Below, piece by piece: positions 17,032-26,783 of a stretch of 64,000 nucleotides of DNA. Under the pieces are notes generated by a model. It was given only the letters and a program-made list of their open reading frames with translations, was not told where the DNA came from and did not search any database. How positions within the stretch are numbered: the first letter of the stretch is position 1; every line of letters begins with the position of its first letter. This DNA is from a bacterium (GTDB taxonomy: Bacteria > Armatimonadota > Zipacnadia > Zipacnadales > UBA11051): assembly GCA_021372615.1 (NCBI GenBank), contig JAJFUB010000055.1:1-64000 (forward strand), written 5' to 3'. Made by a program: the position numbers and the translations under genes.

Positions 17032-17835
17032 ATGCTAGCCAAACGCATCATTCCCTGTCTCGACGTGACCGGTGGCCGCGTGGTCAAGGGCGTCAAGTAC
17101 ATTGACCACGTGGACGCGGGCGACCCCGTCGAGCAGGCCGCCAACTATGACCGCCAGGGCGCCGATGAACTCGTCTTCCTGGACATCACCGCCTCCCTCG
17201 ACCACCGCGAGATCATGCTCGACATCGTCCGCCGTGTGGCCGAGCAGGTGTTCATCCCGTTCACCGTCGGTGGCGGTGTGCGCAGCGTCGAGGACATCCG
17301 CGAGATACTCAAGGCCGGGGCCGACAAGACCTCGATCATGACCGCGGCCATCAAGGACCCCGACCTGGTCAACCGCGGCGCCGAGCGCTTCGGCAGCCAG
17401 TGCATCGTCGTGGCCATTGACGCCAAGCGCGTCCCGCGCGAGGGTCGCGATGACAGCAACCTCGGCTACGCGCCCGACGAGGACATCGAGTGGGTCGTCT
17501 ACACCCACGGCGGCCACACGCCGACCACGGTGGATGCGCTCCAGTGGGCGCAGGAAGCCGAGGAGCGCGGCGCGGGCGAGTTCCTCGTCACCAGCATGGA
17601 CGCCGACGGCACCAAGGCCGGCTATGACATTGAGCTGCTCCGGCGCATCAGCGAGAAGGCCGGCATCCCCGTCATCGCCTCCGGCGGCGCGGGCAGCGTG
17701 GACCACCTGTACGAGGCGCTGACGCTGGGGAAGGCCGACGCTGTGTTGGCGGCGAGCATCTTCCACTTCGGCGAGACGACGGTGCAGGATGTGAAGCAGG
17801 AACTGAAGGCCAGAGGCGTAGACATACGGATTTGA
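17032..17835 (+). CDS. hisF: Imidazole glycerol phosphate synthase, cyclase subunit
   Basis: Uses PRFAR and ammonia from HisH to give IGP and AICAR. 267 residues. The N-terminus is [20 protein letters not shown] with catalytic Asp11, and the second catalytic Asp is in IVVAIDAKR. Phosphate loops are FTVGGGVRS and IASGGAGS. The ATG at 17032 follows TGAGGAG and matches the family start; an in-frame ATG at 16999 is ignored. Confidence 0.97.
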   Translation: MLAKRIIPCLDVTGGRVVKGVKYIDHVDAGDPVEQAANYDRQGADELVFLDITASLDHREIMLDIVRRVAEQVFIPFTVGGGVRSVEDIREILKAGADKTSIMTAAIKDPDLVNRGAERFGSQCIVVAIDAKRVPREGRDDSNLGYAPDEDIEWVVYTHGGHTPTTVDALQWAQEAEERGAGEFLVTSMDADGTKAGYDIELLRRISEKAGIPVIASGGAGSVDHLYEALTLGKADAVLAASIFHFGETTVQDVKQELKARGVDIRI

Positions 17836-17840
17836 GGAAC

Positions 17841-18377
17841 GGAAGACAGGATGTAAGGATGGAAGGATGGGGAGGATACGGCAGAGGCCAACGGCATTGC
17901 CAGGGGGTAGGGGCAGTGGAGCACGAGGAGTTGACGGGGCGGATCATCGGGGTGTGCTATGAGGTGGCGAACGAGCTGGGGCATGGGTTCCTGGAGTCGG
18001 TGTACCAGAAGGCGCTGGCCATGGCCTTGGCGCAGGAGGGGCTGGCAGTGGCCCAGCAAGTGCCACTCAAAGTGTCCTTCCGTGGAGAGATCGTCGGGGA
18101 GTTCCTGGCTGACATTGTCGTTGAGGGCACCGTCATCCTGGAGCTGAAGGCCGTCTCCGCACTCGCGTCCGAACACAGCGCACAGCTCATCAACTACCTG
18201 AAGGCGAGCGGACAGGACGTCGGCCTGCTCGTGAACTTCGGCCGGCCGAGCATCGAGGTCAAGCGCTGCTGGCGCCCCAAAGTCGCCGTGCCAGAACAGT
18301 AGCCGGCCGTCAATCCGTTCATCCTTGCCATCCTTATATCCTTACATCCTGTTGCCGTTGCCGTTGCCGTCATCCTT
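17841..18377. mobile_element. Possible GxxExxY cassette flanked by AGGATG inverted repeats
   Basis: ACAGGATGTAAGGAT (17846-17860) is exactly repeated in inverse at 18338-18352, with further AGGAT runs outside and inside, bracketing one small ORF. The whole block separates hisF from hisI. There is no transposase. The palindrome-plus-ORF layout and a similar empty palindrome in the hisD-hisB gap suggest a non-autonomous mobile cassette. Confidence 0.5.
17916..18302 (+). CDS. GxxExxY-motif protein (PD-(D/E)XK nuclease-like)
   Basis: About 129 residues from the GTG at 17916, which follows GGGGGTAGGGG and matches the usual start ([17 protein letters not shown]). The diagnostic motif is GFLESVY. 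A nuclease-like core follows: [18 protein letters not shown] has the D...E-x-K arrangement of PD-(D/E)XK folds. The family is widespread, often in multiple copies per genome, with no established function. An ATG at 17832 overlapping the hisF stop would start inside the inverted repeat and is less likely. Lies between inverted repeats within the his operon. Confidence 0.85.
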   Translation: MEHEELTGRIIGVCYEVANELGHGFLESVYQKALAMALAQEGLAVAQQVPLKVSFRGEIVGEFLADIVVEGTVILELKAVSALASEHSAQLINYLKASGQDVGLLVNFGRPSIEVKRCWRPKVAVPEQ

Positions 18378-18394
18378 TCCCCCTGAGGACTTCC

Positions 18395-18778
18395 ATGTCT
18401 GTAGTTGACGAACTCAAGTTCGATGCCAACGGCCTCATCCCCGCCATCGCCGTGGACGCGGAGACGGGTGAAGTGCTCATGGTTGCCTACATGAACCGCG
18501 AGTCCTTCCAGGCGACCGTGGAGACCGGCCATGCCACGTACTGGAGCCGGTCGCGGCAGCAGTTCTGGGTCAAGGGGGAATCGTCCGGCCATCTGCAGAA
18601 GGTAAAGTGGATCCGCACCGACTGCGACAAGGACACGCTGCTGCTCGGCGTCGAGCAGGCCGGCGTGGCCTGTCACACCGGCCGTCGCAGTTGCTTCTTC
18701 TACGAGCTGCGCGACGGGCAGTGGTGCGAGACCTGCGAGCCCGAGGTGGATCCTGACGAGATCTACCACCGCAAGTAG
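18395..18778 (+). CDS. hisI: Phosphoribosyl-AMP cyclohydrolase
   Basis: Opens the purine ring of PR-AMP. 127 residues, a monofunctional HisI without the HisE pyrophosphohydrolase domain. Zinc and magnesium ligands are in [17 protein letters not shown] (DCD) and [11 protein letters not shown]. The start is ATG 18395 after CCCTGAGGAC. hisE is not found nearby, so PR-ATP hydrolysis must be encoded elsewhere. Confidence 0.96.
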   Translation: MSVVDELKFDANGLIPAIAVDAETGEVLMVAYMNRESFQATVETGHATYWSRSRQQFWVKGESSGHLQKVKWIRTDCDKDTLLLGVEQAGVACHTGRRSCFFYELRDGQWCETCEPEVDPDEIYHRK

Positions 18779-18785
18779 CCCCTGC

Positions 18786-21470
18786 TTGCTCCTGCTGGCG
18801 GCGTGCCTGGCCGCGGCCCTGGTGTCGCCGGTGGTCGGCGCGCCGGCGGATGCTCGGGCGCGGGCCCTGGCGCTCCTGCACCGCGGGCAGTATGCCGAGG
18901 CGGCGCAGGCCCTGGCGCCGTTGGTCGCCGCCCACCCCCGGGATGCCGACCTGCAGTACCGCCTCGGGGTCGCCCGCCAGCGCTCCGGCGACTTGTCGGG
19001 GGCGATCAACGCCTTCAACCGCGCCGCGCGCCTGCGCCCCAATGAAGCGGTGTATGCAGCGGCGCTGGCGCGTCTGTACGCGGAGCTGCCCCGGGCCGAC
19101 CGCGCCTCGTTCTGGTACCGCAAGCTCCTGCGCCTCCGCCCCAAGAACCCCAAGCTGGCCGAAGAGGCTGCCTCGTTCGTGCTGCAGCAGGGCAACCCCC
19201 TCGAAGCCGAACTCATCCTCAAGCAGGCCACCGCGGCCAACCCCAAAGCGCCCGAGCTGTGGCTGCTGCTCGCGCAGTGCTACCAGCAGATGAAGCTGGA
19301 CGCCGAGCAGGCCCGGTGCCTGGAGCAGGCCGCGCGCCTGCAGCCCGCGCAGCCAGACCAGCTCCGCAAGCTCATTGATCTGTACCTGCAGGCCGGACAG
19401 CCCGACCGCGCCCTTCCGTACCTCCAACTGGCCGTGCGCCGCCAGCCCCAGAGCGCCGCGCTGCAGGCCCGCCTGGCCGAGTGCTACCTCGCGGTGGACG
19501 ACCGCAGAGCGGCGGTAGCGGCTTACCGGACGGCGGCCCGATTGGCCCCCCGCGTGCCGCAGTACCAGTTGGTGCTGGCGCAGGTCCTGGGCGAGGAAGA
19601 CCCGGCCGAGGCCCTGCGCGCGTACGACGCCGCCTTCGCGCTCCAGCAGCCCCTGGCCGACCAGCTCCTGACGGCCTCGGCGCTGGCGGCCAAGGCCGGC
19701 CGCCCGGATGCCGCGCTGGGCTACCTGACCTGGCTGGTGGCCCTCACGCCCGGGGAGTTGGAGCCCCGCCGCATGCTGATCCAGGCCGCGCTGACCGAGC
19801 ATGACACCCCGACCGCGCTGATGCAGTGGCGCGAGCTGCAGCGGGCCGGGCAGCAGCAGTATGCCCTGGAGGAGGCCGAGTTGGCGCTGCGGCTCGGGGG
19901 GCGTGAGTGGGCGCTGACGCGCTTGCAGGAGGTGGCCGACCGGTCGGCGGGCGACGCCCTGCTGCAGGCCCGGCTGGCGTCGCTCTTCCAGCAGCTGCAC
20001 GACGCGCCGCGCGCGGAGATGCTGGCCCGGGCGGCGCTCGCGCGATCCGGGGGAGGTACGGCTGAGGACGTGCGCGCCACGCGGCTGTTGGCCGCCCAGG
20101 TGCTGCTGCAAGTCGAACAACCCGAGGCGGCCGAGCCCGTCTTCCAGGAAGTGCTGCAGGCTGCGCCCGACAACGCAGTGGCCCGGCGCAGCCTCGCCCT
20201 GTGCGCCCTGCAGCGCGGGCAAGTGCGGGTTGCATGGGAGCAACTGCGGCGCGCCGTGCCGGATCACCCGCGCGATGTGGAGACCATCGAGGCGTTCATC
20301 GAGGCCGCCGAGGCGGCCGACGAGATGGACGCTACGGCCCTGGTCTTCCAGGCGCTGCTGTGCGAAGCCCCCGACAACGCCGCGGTGCTGGACGGACTGA
20401 CGATGCTCTATCGCCGGCAGGGGGGGACGGTGCTGGCGGCCCGGCGCCTGGGCGATCTGGCCGACCGTCAGCCCCGCCAGGGCCTGCTCAACCTGGCGGC
20501 GGCGCGCGAGTTGGCCGCGGCGGGGCGGCGCCAGGAGGCGGCGGCAATCTACGAGCGGCTGGCCCGCGGGTCGGAGTTCACCGCCGCCGCCCGCGTGGGC
20601 CTGTGCCATGTGCTGCTGGCCCAGCAGCGGTACTCTGAACTGATCGCGGCCCTGGCCCGCCTCACCGGCCCACAGGCCATCGGAGCCGAGCCATACCGGC
20701 TCCTGCTGGCGGCCCGTAGCGATCTGGCCTTGCAGACGAGCGCGGACCTGAACCTGGCTGCGGTCGCCCAGGCGGCCGCCGACGTGGCGCTGGCCGACCC
20801 GGAGTCCGAGGCCTACTACCTGGCCCTGGCCGAGATGTACCTGGCGACACGCCAGGCGGACGCCGGGGTCATATTCCTGCAGACCGAGGCGACGCGGCGG
20901 GCCGTGACGGCCCCGGCTACTGTGGGTCTGACGCGGTTGCTGCGCCAGCTCGGGCGACCGCGCGAAGCGCTGGTCTGGCTCAACCAGACTGAGGGCGCCG
21001 CCGGCTCCCCCACCGGTCTGCTGGAGCGCGCCCAGTGCCTGCTGCAGGTCCAGCGCGTGCCCGAAGCCGGGCTCGCGGCCGAGCAGGTGCTGCAGATGAC
21101 GGCAGGACCGACGGACTATGGGGGCGCCGGTCTGGCAGGGGACAGCGAGGGGAACGGGCCGGGAGCGCGGGCCGCGGCGCACATGGTGGCCGCGGAGGCC
21201 TGCGCGCAGGGCTACCGCCCCGAGGAGGCGCTCTGGCACCTGGTGCAGGCCATCATGAACGGGGGGCCGCGCGAGCGCCTCACCTACCGCATCGTCGGCC
21301 TGTGCATCAACCAGCCCCTCAGCGAGACCGCGGTGCTCAACGCGCTGCAGCAGCTCTACGCCGCGGGGTTCACGGACGCCGCCCTCGGCATCGCCGATGC
21401 ACTCGTCGCCAAGCCGGGCTTCGGACGGCTGAAGCAGTGGGCGATGCAGCGCGCGGCCCGAGACCGGTAA
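18786..21470 (+). CDS. Large TPR-repeat protein, probably exported
   Basis: 894 residues made almost entirely of tetratricopeptide-like helical repeats (for example QYAEAAQALAPLVAAHPRDA, DLQYRLGVARQRSGDLSGAI). It begins with a hydrophobic stretch (LLLAACLAAALVSPVVGAPA) that looks like a signal peptide. The start is uncertain: TTG at 18786, 7 bases past hisI, lacks basic residues, and an upstream in-frame start inside hisI would add an Arg but uses no standard start codon. TPR proteins scaffold complexes; no partner is indicated. Confidence 0.75.
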   Translation: MLLLAACLAAALVSPVVGAPADARARALALLHRGQYAEAAQALAPLVAAHPRDADLQYRLGVARQRSGDLSGAINAFNRAARLRPNEAVYAAALARLYAELPRADRASFWYRKLLRLRPKNPKLAEEAASFVLQQGNPLEAELILKQATAANPKAPELWLLLAQCYQQMKLDAEQARCLEQAARLQPAQPDQLRKLIDLYLQAGQPDRALPYLQLAVRRQPQSAALQARLAECYLAVDDRRAAVAAYRTAARLAPRVPQYQLVLAQVLGEEDPAEALRAYDAAFALQQPLADQLLTASALAAKAGRPDAALGYLTWLVALTPGELEPRRMLIQAALTEHDTPTALMQWRELQRAGQQQYALEEAELALRLGGREWALTRLQEVADRSAGDALLQARLASLFQQLHDAPRAEMLARAALARSGGGTAEDVRATRLLAAQVLLQVEQPEAAEPVFQEVLQAAPDNAVARRSLALCALQRGQVRVAWEQLRRAVPDHPRDVETIEAFIEAAEAADEMDATALVFQALLCEAPDNAAVLDGLTMLYRRQGGTVLAARRLGDLADRQPRQGLLNLAAARELAAAGRRQEAAAIYERLARGSEFTAAARVGLCHVLLAQQRYSELIAALARLTGPQAIGAEPYRLLLAARSDLALQTSADLNLAAVAQAAADVALADPESEAYYLALAEMYLATRQADAGVIFLQTEATRRAVTAPATVGLTRLLRQLGRPREALVWLNQTEGAAGSPTGLLERAQCLLQVQRVPEAGLAAEQVLQMTAGPTDYGGAGLAGDSEGNGPGARAAAHMVAAEACAQGYRPEEALWHLVQAIMNGGPRERLTYRIVGLCINQPLSETAVLNALQQLYAAGFTDAALGIADALVAKPGFGRLKQWAMQRAARDR

Positions 21471-21485
21471 GCCGCGCTGCTCCCC

Positions 21486-22514
21486 TCACCGGTACCGCGC
21501 GACCGTGTCGAACAGCGCCTCCACGTTCTCCCACGGAAAGCCGTTGTCGATCTCCAGGTAAAGCCAACTCCCGCCCTCCTGCGGCCTGAAGGCGGCGACG
21601 AGGTCGGTAACATGCTGTCGCACCTGCGCCGGTGTGCCGAAGGTCATGATGTGTGAGCGCTCCGGGTGCAGCGCCAGGGCCAGCTTCAGCTCGCGGCAGC
21701 GCCGCGCGAGGGTGGGCCAGTCGTACAGGTTGATCTGCGGCCACAGCGCGTTGACCCCCAGGTCCGCCAGGTCGCCCAGGAGGTCCCAGATCTGCCCGCA
21801 GGAGTGGAAGAAGATGTCCACGCCCTGCGCGCGGGCCGGGGCCAGGAGCTTCTCGTAGCGCGGCCGGAAGAACCGCCGCCACTGCTCGGGCGCCAGCAGC
21901 AGCGCCTCCTGGGTGCCGAAGTCGTCTCCCATCTGCACCCCGTCCGGCTCCAGCGCCAGCGCGTACCGCAGGGCCTCGGCCTGGTACTCCACCAGCATGT
22001 CGGCCAGACGGTTGATCTCCCGCGTGTTGAGGGCGATGTCCATCAGCACGTCCTCGAAGCGCCGCAGCGAGTGCAGCGTCTCGAAGAACCCGCCCCAGCC
22101 GGCCTTCAGGTAGTAGCGCTGCTTGTGCGTGGCTGCCGCAGCGCGCGCGGCCGCGAAGGCCGGGCCCGAGGGCGTGGGTGGCGCCGGCGGTCGGTAGTCG
22201 GCCAGGTTCGCCCAGTCGTCGAGCGGCCGGTGTTGGGGGAGGCCCCAGGCGCCGAAGATGTGGTGCTTCCAGGTGACGCCCCAGGCATCAGTGCGCACCT
22301 CGCAGTAGCTGCCGTCGGCCTGGATCGCCGCCGGGTCGGGATGCGGCAGTGGCAGGTCCGAGAAGTCGCCGAAGTCGTGGGGGTGGTCGCGTAGGAGCCG
22401 CTGCAGCCGCGTGCCATGCTCGTACAACCCGGCAGGCGAGGGGTGGCATTCCAGCCCCACGATGTCGCAGGGCTGGAAGTCGAGGACGGCGCGAATGCGT
22501 TCGCGCGGCAGCAT
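21486..22514 (-). CDS. Uroporphyrinogen decarboxylase-like protein (UroD/MtaA superfamily)
   Basis: 342 residues from the ATG at 22514 (MLPRERIRAVLDFQPCD). The barrel motifs of the superfamily are visible: DGVQMGDDFGTQEALLL, VDIFFHSCGQIWDLLGDLAD, NALWPQIN and the C-terminal WLYLEIDNGFPWENVEALFD. The HxCG motif is of the corrinoid/thiol methyltransferase-like branch, so true heme synthesis is unlikely; these paralogues are abundant in glycan-degrading bacteria with unknown substrates. The upstream extension of the frame overlaps the prepilin gene and is discarded. It lies 17 bases downstream of that gene. Confidence 0.8.
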   Translation of the reverse strand: MLPRERIRAVLDFQPCDIVGLECHPSPAGLYEHGTRLQRLLRDHPHDFGDFSDLPLPHPDPAAIQADGSYCEVRTDAWGVTWKHHIFGAWGLPQHRPLDDWANLADYRPPAPPTPSGPAFAAARAAAATHKQRYYLKAGWGGFFETLHSLRRFEDVLMDIALNTREINRLADMLVEYQAEALRYALALEPDGVQMGDDFGTQEALLLAPEQWRRFFRPRYEKLLAPARAQGVDIFFHSCGQIWDLLGDLADLGVNALWPQINLYDWPTLARRCRELKLALALHPERSHIMTFGTPAQVRQHVTDLVAAFRPQEGGSWLYLEIDNGFPWENVEALFDTVARYR

Positions 22515-22531
22515 CTGGGGCCCCCGGCGCC

Positions 22532-23146
22532 CTACCAGCCGTGGCCGCACGACCACATGCCCTTCGTGCTCTCCGACTTCATCCACTTGGCATGGCCATC
22601 GAGGAAGACGAAGTTGCCGCCATTGTTGTGCGGGTCCTGCACATGGCAGCAGCCGTACTGGCCGTAGGCCGCACAATGGTATGGATGCTGTGAAGCGCCC
22701 CCGGTGTTGGGCCGCTCGGAGACAGCGATCGTGTTGGCCGGGGCCTGGAAGTTCGCGAGCCTCTGGGGATTGACGTCCTCAGGGAAGACGCTGCGGTTCA
22801 CGCCATAGTCCAGCGCCCCGGCCGCCGAGTTGGAGGAGGGGCACTTCCAGATCTGGCTGTTCTTGATGTATGGCTCCACCACCTGGAACCAGCGCCGGTT
22901 TCCGCCGGGATTGCTCGTGCTCCAGAACGCGCCGGTCCAGACCCCGATGTAGCACCCGGGGTGGGCCTCGTCGTAGTCCTGGATGTAGGCCACCAGCCCG
23001 ATGCCCATCTGCCGGGCGTTCGACAGACAGCTCGCCTGACGCGCCTTCTCCCGGGCCTTGGCGAACACCGGGAACAGGATCGCGGCGAGGATCGCGATGA
23101 TCGCGATGACAACCAACAGCTCAATGAGTGTGAATCCCTTGCGCAT
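22532..23146 (-). CDS. Type IV prepilin-like protein, DUF1559 / H-X9-DG type
   Basis: 204 residues. Leader MRKG is followed by [18 protein letters not shown] and [17 protein letters not shown]. The C-terminal motif is [13 protein letters not shown] perfect AGGAGGG ribosome-binding site lies 7 bases before the ATG at 23146. Several cysteines (GCCHVQ, WKCPSS) may form disulfides outside the cell. Divergent from larA and followed closely by a UroD-like gene. Confidence 0.9.
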   Translation of the reverse strand: MRKGFTLIELLVVIAIIAILAAILFPVFAKAREKARQASCLSNARQMGIGLVAYIQDYDEAHPGCYIGVWTGAFWSTSNPGGNRRWFQVVEPYIKNSQIWKCPSSNSAAGALDYGVNRSVFPEDVNPQRLANFQAPANTIAVSERPNTGGASQHPYHCAAYGQYGCCHVQDPHNNGGNFVFLDGHAKWMKSESTKGMWSCGHGW

Positions 23147-23363
23147 GTGGTCACCCTCCTGAATGATGGCCCCCACCACCGCCCCCGGAACCTGCGTTTC
23201 GTGCCCCTTCCCTGCGGAGTGCAGCGTCTCCTTCCGCCGGTGGGACGATCTCGAGCGTTCCTCAGGCCGCCGCCCGTGCCGGCGCGGGTTCGCCTCGCCG
23301 CAGCGGAGGATTGCGCCGCCCGCGGCGGGAACTCTGCGTGCAGCATCGTGCTGAGGAGTGTCC

Positions 23364-24704
23364 ATGCAGATCCATCTTCGCTACGGCCGTCAGGGGCTGG
23401 ACGTCGAGCTACCCGACCGCAATGTGCGCCATGTGCTGCGCATGAACGAACTGCCGGTGTTGCCCGACCCGGAGGGCGCGGTGCGCGAGGCGCTGCTCCA
23501 CCCCATCGCCTCTCCCCCGCTGGCCGAGATCGCCACCGGCCGCCGCGATGCCGTCATCGTCGTCTCGGACATCACCCGCCCTGTGCCCAACGCGTTGTTG
23601 CTGCCGCCGCTGCTGGAGACGCTCGGCCAGGCCGGTCTGCCCCCGGAGCAGGTGACGATCCTCGTCGCCACCGGTCTGCACCGGGGCAACACCGACGAGG
23701 AGCTGGCCGAGATGCTGGGGCCGCAGGTCATGGCCAGCGGCTGCCGCATCGTCAACCACGTGGCCCGCGACCCGGAGAGCCATGCGGACCTGGGGCGCAC
23801 GTCGCGCGGCCTCCCGGTGCACGTGGACCGGCGCTACGTCGAGGCCGACCTGAAGATCCTGACCGGCCTGATCGAGCCGCACCTGATGGCGGGCTATTCG
23901 GGCGGCCGCAAGGCCATCTGCCCCGGCCTGTGCAGCGTGCGCACGGTCATGGCGTGGCACAGCGCCGAGATGCTCGACCCGGACGAGGCGCGCGCGGGCA
24001 ACCTGTGGCACAATCCCGTGCACGAGCAGGCACTGGAGGTGGCAGACCTGGCGAACGGCTGCGGGCTGGAAAGCCCGCGGTCCAACGTCTTCCTCCTCAA
24101 CGTCGTGCTCAACGAGGCCCGGCAACCGACCGGTGTCTTCGCCGGCGACATGCGCCGGGCCCATCTGGCGGGCATGGAGTTGGCCGAGCGCCAGACCAAG
24201 GTGACGCTGGCCGAGCCGGTGGACATTGTCGTCACCACCGCCGCCGGCTACCCGCTCGACCTGACGTTCTACCAGGGCGTCAAGGGGATGGTCGGCGCGC
24301 TGCCCATCGTCAAGCCCGGCGGTACCGTCATCGTGGCCCAGGAGAACGCCGAGGGCCTCGGCGGCCCGGAGTTCGCTGAACTGATCCTCGGCCAGAGCAG
24401 CCTCGATGGTCTCATGGCCCAGGCCTTCGCCGGTACGCTGTGCTCCATTGACCTGTGGCAACTCCAGGAGATGCACAAGGTCTGCCGCCAAGCCACGGTC
24501 GTCAGCGTGTCGAGCCTGCCCGCCGACCTGCAGCGCGAGCTGTTCGTCGTTCCCGCCGAGACGGTGGAGGCGGCGGTGGCGCAGGCCCTCGCGGTCCACG
24601 GTCCGGACGCCAGCATCGCCGTGATCCCCGAGGGGCCGTATGTCCTCGCGTGTTTGCAGGATGATCTGGTGGGGATGCGGAACGTCCGAGAGATGGTATG
24701 CTGA
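23364..24704 (+). CDS. larA: LarA-family nickel-dependent racemase/epimerase (DUF2088)
   Basis: 446 residues. Shows the family signatures [17 protein letters not shown] and [13 protein letters not shown], and the cofactor-binding stretch [20 protein letters not shown], whose Lys is the residue that tethers the nickel-pincer nucleotide in lactate racemase; a His follows in TVMAWHSAE. LarA homologues act on lactate and other 2-hydroxy acids including sugar acids, so the substrate is open. larB, larC and larE for cofactor assembly are not in the window. The ATG at 23364 is preferred to the GTG at 23358 because GAGGAG ends right before it. Confidence 0.85.
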   Translation: MQIHLRYGRQGLDVELPDRNVRHVLRMNELPVLPDPEGAVREALLHPIASPPLAEIATGRRDAVIVVSDITRPVPNALLLPPLLETLGQAGLPPEQVTILVATGLHRGNTDEELAEMLGPQVMASGCRIVNHVARDPESHADLGRTSRGLPVHVDRRYVEADLKILTGLIEPHLMAGYSGGRKAICPGLCSVRTVMAWHSAEMLDPDEARAGNLWHNPVHEQALEVADLANGCGLESPRSNVFLLNVVLNEARQPTGVFAGDMRRAHLAGMELAERQTKVTLAEPVDIVVTTAAGYPLDLTFYQGVKGMVGALPIVKPGGTVIVAQENAEGLGGPEFAELILGQSSLDGLMAQAFAGTLCSIDLWQLQEMHKVCRQATVVSVSSLPADLQRELFVVPAETVEAAVAQALAVHGPDASIAVIPEGPYVLACLQDDLVGMRNVREMVC

Positions 24705-24723
24705 GGTTCACCCGAGGGTGCTC

Positions 24724-25512
24724 ATGCGTTACGGTGTTGCCGTCTGGAACTACATGGAGCCCGGGCTCCCACTGACGGAGTTGGTACAGGAGTTGGCTGG
24801 AGCCGGCTTCGACAGCCTCGCCCTGCAGCCCCACTTCCTGGCCGACCTCGACGCCGCGGCGTGGCGCGACCTGGGCCGGGTCGTCGAGCGCAACGACCTG
24901 ACCGTCACGCTGCACACGAACTTCCCGCTGTTCCGCGCCGAGCACCTGCGCACGGCCCGCGAGCAGTTCGGCGCGCGTTTGCTCGATGTCACCTTCGATG
25001 CCGCCATGGAGACCACGTCCTGCGGCATGTTCTACGACATAGCGACCATGGCGCTGGTGCTGCGGACCGTGGCCGAGACGGCGCCCGGCTTGCGCTTCGG
25101 AGTCGAGGACTTCCCGCTGGACGCCGCCGCCGTGGACGCCTACGCCGAGCACCTGCGGCCGCTGCTGGCCCTGGACGGCTTCGGGATGCTCGTGGACCTG
25201 GGGCATCTGAACCTGCGCCGGCACCAGCACCCGTACTTCCAGGGCGGGGACGCCGCCGCCTACATCCGTAGCGTCGCGGCGCCGATCCACGAAGTGCACG
25301 TGCACGACAACGACGGCATGCGCGACCTGCACCAACACCCCGGCGCAGGCAACGCCGACCTGGCTGGCGCCGCGCGGGGCCTGCGTGAAGTCGGCTTCGA
25401 CGGCGTCTGCACGATCGAGGTCGCGCCGTCCTTCCACGGCGCCACACCGGCCGAATCACGCCCCGCCCTGCGCGGGTCGCTGCAAGCCTGGCGCGCGCTC
25501 ATGGCGGGTTGA
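24724..25512 (+). CDS. Sugar phosphate isomerase/epimerase-like TIM-barrel protein
   Basis: 262 residues of the xylose isomerase-like AP endonuclease 2 superfamily. Metal-ligand-like positions are FGVEDFPLD, GMLVDLGHLNL, HEVHVHDNDG and CTIEVAPSF, arranged as in IolE/IolI-type enzymes. It begins 19 bases after larA on the same strand and probably forms an operon with it for sugar or sugar-acid interconversion. The substrate is not predictable. Confidence 0.82.
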   Translation: MRYGVAVWNYMEPGLPLTELVQELAGAGFDSLALQPHFLADLDAAAWRDLGRVVERNDLTVTLHTNFPLFRAEHLRTAREQFGARLLDVTFDAAMETTSCGMFYDIATMALVLRTVAETAPGLRFGVEDFPLDAAAVDAYAEHLRPLLALDGFGMLVDLGHLNLRRHQHPYFQGGDAAAYIRSVAAPIHEVHVHDNDGMRDLHQHPGAGNADLAGAARGLREVGFDGVCTIEVAPSFHGATPAESRPALRGSLQAWRALMAG

Positions 25513-25547
25513 AGTAACGGAACTGGCCGCGGGCGCCACCGCGCCGT

Positions 25548-25618
25548 AGTAGCGCGGGCGGCCCGCCCGCGCGGGCAGGCGGCCCGCCCGCGCGGGCAGG
25601 CGAGCCGCCTGCCCTACT
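25548..25618. repeat. Dispersed palindromic repeat, family A (copy 2)
   Basis: AGTAGCGCGGGCGGCCCGCC ... GAGCCGCCTGCCCTACT, with an internal tandem of CGCGGGCAGGCG. Same family as 703-764. Confidence 0.75.
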
Positions 25619-25685
25619 GGGCTGCCGGTCTCCCAGCTGGACACTGTCCCGAACCGGGCTGCACTATCACCAAGGAGATGACGTG

Positions 25686-26750
25686 ATGTCCAAGCTCAAA
25701 GTCGCATTCATCGGCACCGGCAAAGTCCCCGAGAAGGCCGGTCCCATGGGCTATGCCATGGCCTATCGCCATGGCGAGGCGTACAAGCTGCTGGCCGACG
25801 ACGTCGAGATGGTCGCCGCCGCCGACATCGTGCCCGAGCACGCGCAGGCCTTCGCAAGCAAGTTCGGCTTCACCGACATCTTCACGGACTATCACGAGAT
25901 GCTGGCGCAGATCAAGCTGGACCTCGTGTCCATCTGCACCTGGCCGCACCTGCACCGACAGATGGTCGTGGACTGCGCCGAGGCCGGCGTACCCGCCATC
26001 CACTGCGAGAAGCCCGTGGCCTACAGCTTCGGTGACGCCAGGGCTCTCGTCGCGGCGTGTGAGCAATCCGGCACGAAGCTCACTTTCAACCACCAGCGGC
26101 GCTACGGCCTGCCCTTCGCCATGGCCAAGCAGATGATTGACGACGGCGTCATCGGTGACATCCAGAAGATCGAGATTGGCATCGGGGATCTGTTCGACTA
26201 CGGCTCCCACAACTTCGACATGGCCAACTGGTTCGCCGGCGAGGGTAACACCAGTTGGGTGCTGTGCGGCTTGGACTACAGCAAGGAGAAGCTGATCTTC
26301 GGCACCCACAACGAGAACAGCGCCATCGCGGTGTGGCAGTATGAGAGCGGCATCTTCGGCCAGGCGGCCACGGGCGACGCGGGCGCGTCGGTCGGCTGCC
26401 ACCACCGCATCATCGGCAATGATGGCATGATCGAGATCGGGCGCGCCGGCCAGCCGGTGCTGCGCGTTCTGCAGGCCGGCGCGTCCTGGGTTGGCTACGA
26501 CTGTGACGGCGAGAGCTGCCATGGCCCCAACTTCATCGAGCGCTGTCTGGCCGACGTGGTGGACTGCTTCAAGACCGGCCGCGAGTGCATGATGAACGCG
26601 CGCAACGCCCTGCGGGCCACCGAGCAGATCTTCGCCTGCTGGGAGTCCGTGCGGCGGCGCGGCATGGTGCACCTGCCGCTGGACATCGAGGACAACCCGC
26701 TGCGCGACATGGTCGAGCGCGGCGACTTGAAGCCGGCGAAGGCACAGTAG
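25686..26750 (+). CDS. Gfo/Idh/MocA-family oxidoreductase
   Basis: 354 residues. NAD(P)-binding Rossmann N-terminus (KVAFIGTGKVPEKAGPMG), the EKP signature (IHCEKPVAYS) and a C-terminal alpha/beta dehydratase-type domain with a plausible catalytic pair in YGSHNFDMANWF. These enzymes oxidise or epimerise sugars and inositols. AAGGAG at 25672-25677 supports the ATG at 25686; the GTG one codon earlier is possible. It lies after larA and the isomerase, separated by a repeat. Confidence 0.88.
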   Translation: MSKLKVAFIGTGKVPEKAGPMGYAMAYRHGEAYKLLADDVEMVAAADIVPEHAQAFASKFGFTDIFTDYHEMLAQIKLDLVSICTWPHLHRQMVVDCAEAGVPAIHCEKPVAYSFGDARALVAACEQSGTKLTFNHQRRYGLPFAMAKQMIDDGVIGDIQKIEIGIGDLFDYGSHNFDMANWFAGEGNTSWVLCGLDYSKEKLIFGTHNENSAIAVWQYESGIFGQAATGDAGASVGCHHRIIGNDGMIEIGRAGQPVLRVLQAGASWVGYDCDGESCHGPNFIERCLADVVDCFKTGRECMMNARNALRATEQIFACWESVRRRGMVHLPLDIEDNPLRDMVERGDLKPAKAQ

Positions 26751-26783
26751 TACGGACGAAGGGACGTCACAGGTGGTGATGGC

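Noticed and set aside
18570-21239. Minus-strand frame of 889 residues opposite the TPR gene
   Set aside because: Low-complexity shadow; the plus strand shows a signal-peptide-like start and repeating TPR pattern.
703-25618. A CRISPR array made of the family A repeats
   Set aside because: The copies are kilobases apart, palindromic and without regular spacers; no cas genes were found.
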